A program made the translations under genes and the position numbers. Below are positions 6,322-10,387 of a DNA stretch of 10,387 bases, in pieces. How positions within the stretch are numbered: the stretch's first letter is position 1; the number at the start of each line of letters is the position of its first letter. The notes below the pieces were generated by a model. That model did not search any database. It had not been told where the DNA came from and saw nothing but the letters and a program-made list of their open reading frames with translations. Origin of the DNA: Pseudofrankia asymbiotica (lineage in GTDB: Bacteria > Actinomycetota > Actinomycetes > Frankiales > Frankiaceae); NCBI RefSeq assembly GCF_001983105.1, contig NZ_MOMC01000012.1, forward strand, positions 1 to 10,387. The letters are read 5' to 3'.

Positions 6322-6342
6322 CCCGTTTGCTTCGCAATCGGG
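6322..6342. repeat. Imperfect hairpin in the SAF-HTH divergent region
   Basis: CCCGTTTGC (6322-6330) pairs with GCAATCGGG (6334-6342) around a TTC loop, eight of nine positions matching. It lies roughly midway between the two divergent genes, nearer SAF. It could be an operator or an RNA stem; no T-tract follows on either strand. Confidence 0.45.
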
Positions 6343-6557
6343 CAGGAACCCCGTCGTGGCACTTGTGGGGATCTCCCACGGGACACCGAGTTGGACGCTT
6401 CAGAGGGCCGACACGATGCCCTTGGAGCGGCAGTTCGTAATTCGCGCTCGTCGACGCCGCGAAGTCCCGACCGTTTGAACACAAGAAGTATGCGAACGGG
6501 TGCGGACCGTCGCCATCTCTCCAGTGTCGGGGCACGACCGAGGGCGATCGAGGTCAG

Positions 6558-6566
6558 TTATCCACA
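6558..6566 (+). promoter_or_regulatory. Isolated perfect DnaA-box 9-mer
   Basis: TTATCCACA is the classical DnaA box, here within GTTATCCACAAC, 139 bp upstream of the HTH gene start. A 9-mer with six A/T bases is rare by chance in sequence of this composition. I saw no second box nearby, so this is not an origin. Confidence 0.45.
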
Positions 6567-6705
6567 ACCGAAGGCATCCGGGCGCATCCCAGCGCGAAAA
6601 ACTGGTACACACGTCGTAGACACCGGCCGGCCTCCCCTGAACCCTTCACCCCATCAGGAGCCGGACGACTGCCGGACGGGCGGCGGAGGGATGGAGGGCA
6701 GCTCG

Positions 6706-6942
6706 ATGAACGAACGGTTCCTGCAGCTCAGCGACGTCGCGGAGATTCTCAACATCTCGGCGTCGCAGACCTATGCGCTCGTCCGTAGCGGCGAGCTGCC
6801 GGCCATCAAGATCGGCGGGCGCGGCCAGTGGCGGGTGGAGCGCACCGAGCTGGAGGCCTACATCCAGCGCGCCTATGAGCAGACAAGGGCATTCGTGCTC
6901 GCCAACCCGCTGGCCCGCCACGAGCCTGTGCCGGAGGACTGA
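6706..6942 (+). CDS. Small HTH protein of the excisionase/MerR-like fold
   Basis: 78 aa. The start ATG 6706 has GGAGGG 7 nt upstream; the in-frame ATG at 6691 has no properly spaced ribosome site. Residues 5-55 form the winged HTH of the 'helix-turn-helix domain, excisionase family' group: FLQLSDVAEILNISASQTYALVRSGELPAIKIGGRGQWRVERTELEAYI. The turn-helix is NISASQTYALV, and the wing is GELPAIKIGGRGQWRV. The remaining residues (RAYEQTRAFVLANPL) extend the last helix and could mediate oligomerisation. No integrase or phage gene is nearby, and similar stand-alone proteins are, to my knowledge, widespread on actinobacterial chromosomes, so this is more likely a chromosomal DNA-binding regulator than a phage Xis. 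Its targets are unknown. It is divergent from SAF-CpaE and converges with the next gene with only 27 bp between stops. Confidence 0.85.
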   Translation: MNERFLQLSDVAEILNISASQTYALVRSGELPAIKIGGRGQWRVERTELEAYIQRAYEQTRAFVLANPLARHEPVPED

Positions 6943-6974
6943 CTCAGCACAGGCGCCTTTCGGCTCGGGTCAGT
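6938..6974. repeat. Inverted repeat bridging two convergent stop codons
   Basis: ACTGAC (6938-6943) and GTCAGT (6969-6974) are perfect 6-bp arms separated by 25 nt. Each arm contains the stop codon of one of the two convergent genes. It may act as a weak bidirectional end signal, but short arms make chance possible. Confidence 0.3.
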
Positions 6975-7536
6975 TTCTGCGGAGCAGAACGATCGCGGCC
7001 AGCGGAACGGTGCAGGCCTCGACGGCGCGTGGCCGGCGGAACTCGCCGGGAGCGTGCTCGGCGAGGTCGACGAAGTCGACACCCACCCGGTCGATCGTTC
7101 CACTGACCGTCCGGCCGTCACTCAGCACGACCAGACAGCTGGACCGGTCCCTGGCGACTCCGCGCAGCACGTGCCGCAGGTCGAGACTGGCACCGACCCT
7201 GCCCTCGTGTCCCGGGTGCGCCGCCGCGCCGCGCAGCCCACGCACCGCCAGCAGGGACGAGAACGGGACCAGGGCCTCGCCCCCGGCGACGTCCTCGGCG
7301 AGCAGCCAGTCCGCCCCCAGCGCGAGCAGCCGACCGGTGATCACGCCTCGCTCCGGCCCTGGCTGGCCGGTGATGTCGAAGCGCAGCCGATGCCCGACGG
7401 CCGGGCGCAGCCGGTCGACGAGTCTCAGGTAGCCGATCTCCCGACGGCTCCGGTCCGCGATCTCGGCGGACAGCTCGGCGGCCTCGGCCGCGTCCCACTG
7501 CGCCTCAAGATCCGCGAACAACGCCTCCCAACGCAA
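6970..7536 (-). CDS. Conserved actinobacterial protein with a C-terminal Sm-like beta segment, unknown function
   Basis: 188 aa from TTG 7536 (LRWEALFADLEAQWDAAEAAEL), chosen because AGGGGGG lies 7 nt upstream and homologues I recall begin MRW/MSWEALFADLEAQ. The frame stays open upstream, but that sequence is not protein-like and lies in a promoter region. Residues 1-40 form an amphipathic Ala/Glu-rich helix. Residues 45-105 hold RLVDRLRPAVGHRLRF and a beta segment (GVITGRLLALGADWLLAEDVAGGEALVPFSSLLAVRGL). Residues 120-188 hold LRHVLRGVARDRSSCLVVLSDGRTVSGTIDRVGVDFVDLAEH, ending in VPLAAIVLLRR. The pattern 'VxLxDGRxVxGTIDRVGxDFVDL' resembles a bent beta-barrel of Sm/Hfq type, possibly twice; this is a structural guess. 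No signal peptide or catalytic motif is visible. Confidence 0.8.
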   Translation of the reverse strand: MRWEALFADLEAQWDAAEAAELSAEIADRSRREIGYLRLVDRLRPAVGHRLRFDITGQPGPERGVITGRLLALGADWLLAEDVAGGEALVPFSSLLAVRGLRGAAAHPGHEGRVGASLDLRHVLRGVARDRSSCLVVLSDGRTVSGTIDRVGVDFVDLAEHAPGEFRRPRAVEACTVPLAAIVLLRRN

Positions 7537-7668
7537 CCTGACACCCCCCTTGGCCGTCCCGACAATACGGACCGGCGACGTCACCCCAGGCAGCCGGCCA
7601 TCCGACGGACGGACGCGCCCGTCGACCACCAGACGAGCCAGCGCGGGCCGAGGGTCATCGGCCGGTAT
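7537..7668. other. Left part of the divergent region upstream of the conserved protein and LysM genes
   Basis: This is the first 132 bp of the 490-bp gap between the two divergent genes. It carries the ribosome site of the minus-strand gene (7544-7550) and presumably its promoter, for which I see no clear boxes. No gene is supported. Confidence 0.4.
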
Positions 7669-7684
7669 CTGGTCAGACAACCAG
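7669..7684. promoter_or_regulatory. Operator-like inverted repeat CTGGT-N6-ACCAG
   Basis: Perfect 5-bp arms (7669-7673 and 7680-7684) end two bases before a consensus -35 hexamer of the candidate LysM promoter. This placement would let a bound regulator affect polymerase binding. The arms are short, so it needs testing. Confidence 0.4.
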
Positions 7685-7686
7685 GA

Positions 7687-7715
7687 TTGACACTTTGCCG
7701 CCAGAGGGTTACACA
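7687..7715 (+). promoter_or_regulatory. Candidate promoter of the LysM gene
   Basis: A perfect -35 TTGACA (7687-7692) is followed after 17 nt by TACACA (7710-7715), a modest -10. The region is A/T-richer than its surroundings. Transcription would begin near 7722, leaving a leader of about 300 nt before the ATG at 8027. Confidence 0.5.
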
Positions 7716-8026
7716 GGCAAACAGAAGCAAACGAAGTACTCCGCACCGCCGGGGCCATCCGGAAAGGGGTCGCAGCGAACGGGGACCGATTACAGGCGAC
7801 TCCGACGGAACCGACTTCGACGAAGCGGCTTGCGCACCGCCCTGGGTGATCCCCCGGTGACCCGCCACCGCGGAGACCGCCTCTCCCAAGGCGGCGCCGT
7901 GGACGGCGGGCAGGCAGGTGCGTGCCAGTTCGGGGGGACGACCCCCCGAATCATCCGAGGCGGACCTACCGTGTTCGCTGCCCACAGGGCGGCCGCGCGA
8001 CGGCCCACAGCGCGAAGCGAGGCGCG
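7716..8026 (+). other. Long structured 5' leader of the LysM gene
   Basis: About 300 nt between the candidate promoter and the LysM start, without a supported gene. It opens with an A-rich near-direct repeat (CAAACAGAAG/CAAACGAAG, 7718-7736). It then holds CCGCCT (7877-7882)/AGGCGG (7889-7894) with outer CCAC (7865-7868)/GTGG (7899-7902), and the strong hairpin at 7929-7950. I compared it with the c-di-AMP (ydaO) riboswitch often found before cell-wall genes in actinobacteria and did not see its conserved core. Confidence 0.5.
7929..7950 (+). terminator. Perfect 9-bp hairpin in the LysM leader (attenuator-like)
   Basis: TTCGGGGGG (7929-7937) and CCCCCCGAA (7942-7950) pair fully around an ACGA tetraloop, 76 nt before the start codon. 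With six consecutive G-C pairs it is very stable as RNA. It could pause or stop transcription, block 5'-3' decay, or be an expression platform; no U-run follows, so the terminator label is tentative. Confidence 0.45.
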
Positions 8027-9658
8027 ATGAGATCGATCCGGCACGTGGTGCGGGCCGTCTTCCCGATCGCGTTGGCGGGCAGCGTCGCCGCGGTCCTGAT
8101 CGTCGCCGGCCCGGGCCTCGCCGACCTGCCGTCCGGCCTCTCTGACGTCCCGCGCTGGTTCTCCGACGCCCCGGAGCAGGCTCTGGTCACGGCGGTGGCA
8201 GCGGCCGCCTGGGCCTGCCTGCTGTGGCTGTGCCTCGGCGTCGTCATCGGTTCGCTCGCGGCGCTGCCCGGGGCGGCCGGGCGCGGCGCCGGGCAGCTGT
8301 CGCGCTGGATGCTGCCGCGCGCGATGCACCGCCTGCTCGAGGTCAGCCTCGGCCTGACGATCGTCGCGAGCAGCGCCAGCGGGCTGATCGCCGCGACGCC
8401 CGCGTCGGCGAGCGTGCCCCAGAACTCACCGGCCGCCTCCCAGACCCAGGCCTGGCCCGACCTCTCCCCACCCATCGCCCAGGGACCGGCCTCATCCGGG
8501 ACCGGGACGTCCGGCTCGTGGCCGGACCTCTCGCCCCCGGTCACCACCTCGGCACCTGGCACGAACTGGCCCGACCTCTCCCCGCCAAGCGGTTCCGCGC
8601 CGGCACCGGCACCGGCACCGGCGAGCCAGGCGCCGCGCCCACCCACCCGAAACCCACCCGCGCCCACGACGCGGCCCCCGACAACCCGGCCGGCGGCGCC
8701 GGCCCCCACCACGCCCGCCGCCCCACCACCCGCACCGGCACCACCGCCAGCCGTACCAGCACCAGCACCAGCCGTGCCAGCCCCCACCACAGCGGCCGCA
8801 CCAGCCACGTCGGCGCCGGCCGTTCCGGCACCGGTCACGACCACCGCACCAGCGGCGCCGGCCAATCCGACGCTGTCAGCCAATCCGACGCCATCAGCCG
8901 ATCCGGCCGCGACGCCGGCCGGGCCGGCGTCGCTCACCCCCAGCCCGGCTCCCAGCGCGCCGGCCGCCTCCGATCAGCCTTCCGTTTCGCCCACCGTCCC
9001 GGCGTCGACCTCCCCGGACGGGGCCGGGCCGCGGGCCGGGCTGCCCGAAGGCACCCCGATCGTCGTGCTCACTCCCCGAGACCAAGGCGTCTCGCCCACC
9101 GCCACTCCCGAGACGGGCGCCCCTGCCCCCGGCGCCCCGTCGCCTTCCGCCAGCGCGTCGGCGGCCTCCTCGTCCTCCCCCACCACGCTCCCGTCCTCGC
9201 CGGCCCCGACGGCCGACCCGACGTGGACGCCGGCGGCCTCGCCGACGCCGTCCACCAGCCCAGCGCCCTGGACGCCGACGATGCCCACAAGCGAGCCGCC
9301 CGCCTCCGTCCTGCGACCGGCCGCGATGCCCGCGTCCGGCTGGCCCGACCTGTCGCCGCCGCTTTCGTCGCCCACTCCTTCTCCTTCGAGCTCGCCCTCG
9401 CCGGGCCTCGATCCGCTGGGGGGTTCGGCGCCTCGTGGGATCGGCGGGCCGTCCGACGACGGCTCGCGGACGGAGGTGGTCGTCCACCGCGGCGACTCCC
9501 TGTGGACGATCGCCGCCCGCCACCTCGGCCCGAACGCGACCGACGCCCAGATCGCGGCCGAATGGCCACGGTGGTGGGCGGCCAACCAGGACGTGATCGG
9601 TTCAGACCCGAACCTGCTCCTCCCCGGCCAGCGGCTACAGCCGCCCTCCGGGCCCTGA
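8027..9658 (+). CDS. Membrane-anchored proline-rich LysM protein with four WPDLSPP motifs
   Basis: 543 aa. The N-terminal part has three hydrophobic segments: about 11-30, 53-80 and 105-124. The last ends in ATPASA, which could be a signal-peptidase-like site. Residues 130-480 are a long Pro/Ala/Ser/Thr linker fitting an extended, wall-spanning spacer. Residues 482-540 are a LysM domain (VVVHRGDSLWTIAARHLGP ... WPRWWAANQDVIGSDPNLLLPGQRL), which binds GlcNAc-containing glycan such as peptidoglycan. The exact heptapeptide WPDLSPP occurs at residues 143-149, 165-171, 181-187 and 439-445. The start ATG 8027 is chosen over the upstream ATG at 7922 because it begins just before the first membrane segment, though only GAGGC precedes it. 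The next gene starts 36 bp after the stop, so the two probably form an operon. Function is inferred: a cell-envelope or wall-linked protein. No enzyme domain is visible. Confidence 0.88.
   Translation: MRSIRHVVRAVFPIALAGSVAAVLIVAGPGLADLPSGLSDVPRWFSDAPEQALVTAVAAAAWACLLWLCLGVVIGSLAALPGAAGRGAGQLSRWMLPRAMHRLLEVSLGLTIVASSASGLIAATPASASVPQNSPAASQTQAWPDLSPPIAQGPASSGTGTSGSWPDLSPPVTTSAPGTNWPDLSPPSGSAPAPAPAPASQAPRPPTRNPPAPTTRPPTTRPAAPAPTTPAAPPPAPAPPPAVPAPAPAVPAPTTAAAPATSAPAVPAPVTTTAPAAPANPTLSANPTPSADPAATPAGPASLTPSPAPSAPAASDQPSVSPTVPASTSPDGAGPRAGLPEGTPIVVLTPRDQGVSPTATPETGAPAPGAPSPSASASAASSSSPTTLPSSPAPTADPTWTPAASPTPSTSPAPWTPTMPTSEPPASVLRPAAMPASGWPDLSPPLSSPTPSPSSSPSPGLDPLGGSAPRGIGGPSDDGSRTEVVVHRGDSLWTIAARHLGPNATDAQIAAEWPRWWAANQDVIGSDPNLLLPGQRLQPPSGP
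8453..8587 (+). repeat. Three clustered WPDLSPP-coding units (fourth at 9341-9361)
   Basis: The motif is encoded at 8453-8473, 8519-8539 and 8567-8587, and once more at 9341-9361. Third positions differ between copies (for example CTC TCC CCA, CTC TCG CCC, CTG TCG CCG), while the amino acids are identical. This indicates selection on the peptide and not a recent DNA duplication. It is the only aromatic/acidic motif in an otherwise low-complexity linker. Confidence 0.85.
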
Positions 9659-9694
9659 CCCCGCCCACACCGGCCCGCTCCCGGAGGCGCGCAC

Positions 9695-10387
9695 ATGACC
9701 CTTCCCGACGCTCGCGCGGGGCAGCCCGACGTACCCGAGCCGCCCTCGCCCGCGGCGTTGCGCGGGCACCCGGCGTTCATGACCGAGCCGCCCTATGACG
9801 ACGAGGCGCACAGCGCCCGACCCGAGGCGACGCGCGGCGCCCGCGAAGGCGCGACGCGAGGCACCAGCGACGGCGATGCCGCGCGGAACACCCGGGACGA
9901 GCGGAACACCCGGGACGACGCGCCGCGCGGCGACGGCGCGGACAAGCCGCGGCGGGCGGGTGACGGTGAGGCGCCGCGGGCCCATGCCGGCCGGCGCACC
10001 CTCCAGACCGGTGGGCGGCGCGGCCCCGGCACCGCCGGCTCCTCCCACGGGCGAGGCACGCGGCACGGCGCCGCCCCCCACCGCGGGCCCGGCGGCGTCC
10101 GGCTTCCCCCGCCCCCGCCCCCGCCGGCGGCCGGCACGGGTGCGCGTGGTCATTCCCGAGCGGCGGAGGACGTCTCGCTGCGCACCGTCTCCGGGCGGCC
10201 GAACGTGACGGCGCACCCGGCGACGCGCCACGCGCCGCTCCGGATCCCGCCGCAGGTCCGTGACAGCCGTTTCCTGGAGAGTCCGGCCCCGGCCGCGACC
10301 ATCGTCGTCCGGGCGATCGTCGAGGTACTCTCCGGCGTGCGGCCGGTCTCGCACCTGGCTGGCTGGGCCACCCCGCGGCTGCAGGCC
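9695..10387 (+). CDS. Rv3235-family (DUF6459-like) protein, partial, runs off right edge
   Basis: Open from ATG 9695 to the window edge (231 codons, no stop), with GGAGG exactly 7 nt upstream of the start. Residues 1-185 are a low-complexity Arg/Gly/Ala/Pro region, probably disordered, with a seven-proline run and a duplicated hexapeptide RNTRD(E/D). The conserved part begins near residue 195: DSRFLESPAPAATIVVRAIVEVLSGVRPVSHLAGWATPRLQA. This matches the signature of the Rv3235 family (helix, 'EVLSGxRPxxHL', 'W' and 'L(Y/Q)A'). Only the first part of that domain lies in the window; the rest should follow to the right. In many actinobacteria this family is encoded close to secA, but no direct function is established to my knowledge. 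It follows the LysM gene by 36 bp and is probably co-transcribed. Confidence 0.8.
   Translation, partial: MTLPDARAGQPDVPEPPSPAALRGHPAFMTEPPYDDEAHSARPEATRGAREGATRGTSDGDAARNTRDERNTRDDAPRGDGADKPRRAGDGEAPRAHAGRRTLQTGGRRGPGTAGSSHGRGTRHGAAPHRGPGGVRLPPPPPPPAAGTGARGHSRAAEDVSLRTVSGRPNVTAHPATRHAPLRIPPQVRDSRFLESPAPAATIVVRAIVEVLSGVRPVSHLAGWATPRLQA
9884..9919 (+). repeat. 18-bp tandem duplication in the Rv3235-like gene
   Basis: 9884-9901 and 9902-9919 differ only in the last base and encode RNTRDE then RNTRDD. It is in frame within the disordered N-terminal region. Confidence 0.85.

Larger units (their letters stand above)
6128..6705. promoter_or_regulatory. Divergent region between SAF and HTH genes
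   Basis: 578 bp without a supported gene; open frames here lack ribosome sites and recognisable products. It must hold promoters for the SAF-CpaE unit (minus) and the HTH gene (plus), but I could not assign convincing -35/-10 pairs. Visible structure: CGCGTAC (6269-6275)/GTACGCG (6297-6303), an inverted repeat with 21-nt spacing; a hairpin at 6322-6342; GTGGG (6365-6369)/CCCAC (6375-6379) around GATCT; and a DnaA-box 9-mer at 6558-6566. The right half (about 6430-6620) is poorer in G/C than the flanking genes. Confidence 0.55.

Noticed and set aside
6280..6705. Extension of the HTH protein by 142 residues to an upstream start
   Set aside because: The upstream part has no domain, crosses inverted repeats and a DnaA box, and ATG 6706 has GGAGGG at 7 nt.
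6706..6942. Phage excisionase marking an integrated element
   Set aside because: No integrase, attachment-site duplication or phage gene is present, and stand-alone proteins of this fold are common chromosomal regulators in actinobacteria.
7716..8026. c-di-AMP (ydaO-type) riboswitch before the LysM gene
   Set aside because: The expected conserved core, such as the GGGGGAACC block, GGGUGAAUC and CCGACAGCU, is not visible in the leader. I report only an unclassified structured leader.
8224..9798. Plus-strand open frame of 524 codons overlapping the LysM gene in another frame
   Set aside because: It is Arg/Thr/His-rich with no domain, runs through the LysM domain and into the next gene, and lacks a ribosome site.

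Overview
The window looks like a chromosomal segment of a high-GC, filamentous actinobacterium, most likely Frankia or a close relative. The evidence is the very strong G/C bias at third codon positions, GTG and TTG starts, Pro/Ala-rich disordered linkers, a BldD-type regulator, and several actinobacteria-restricted families (DUF6912-like, Rv3235/DUF6459-like, an actinobacterial HTH/excisionase-fold protein). I see no phage genes, transposase, integrase, CRISPR array, rRNA or tRNA. It reads as vertically inherited housekeeping and developmental DNA, not an island.

Layout, left to right. (1) Minus strand, 1-1336: a single-pass membrane protein running off the left edge in a perfect 15-bp tandem repeat (pentapeptide ETAYA), preceded by a DUF6912-like protein. 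(2) Plus strand, 1337-3869: a 442-bp intergenic region with two striking inverted repeats, a BldD-family regulator keeping the c-di-GMP spacing RxD-X8-RxxD, a hairpin right after its stop, then a patatin-like phospholipase with a disordered basic/proline tail. (3) Minus strand, 3966-6127: a translationally coupled pair, an SAF/CpaB-like membrane protein and a CpaE-like MinD/ParA-fold ATPase, convergent with the patatin gene. The remaining Tad/Flp pilus genes are not adjacent. (4) 6128-6705: a 578-bp divergent region with several inverted repeats and an isolated perfect DnaA-box 9-mer. (5) A small HTH protein (+) converging with a conserved protein of unknown function (-). (6) Plus strand, 7537-10387: a candidate promoter with a long, structured leader, a membrane-anchored proline-rich LysM protein carrying four exact WPDLSPP motifs, and the start of an Rv3235-family gene that leaves the right edge.

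How the genes may work together (inference). The LysM and Rv3235-like genes are 36 bp apart and probably co-transcribed. The SAF and CpaE genes overlap by 4 bp and are probably made as a pair. BldD would be the developmental, c-di-GMP-responsive regulator, but nothing here shows that it controls its neighbours. Both edge genes are incomplete and lack a stop codon inside the window. I did not find a clear new multi-gene system. The best leads are the WPDLSPP motif array, the LysM leader, the palindromes upstream of bldD and the pilus-less SAF-CpaE pair.
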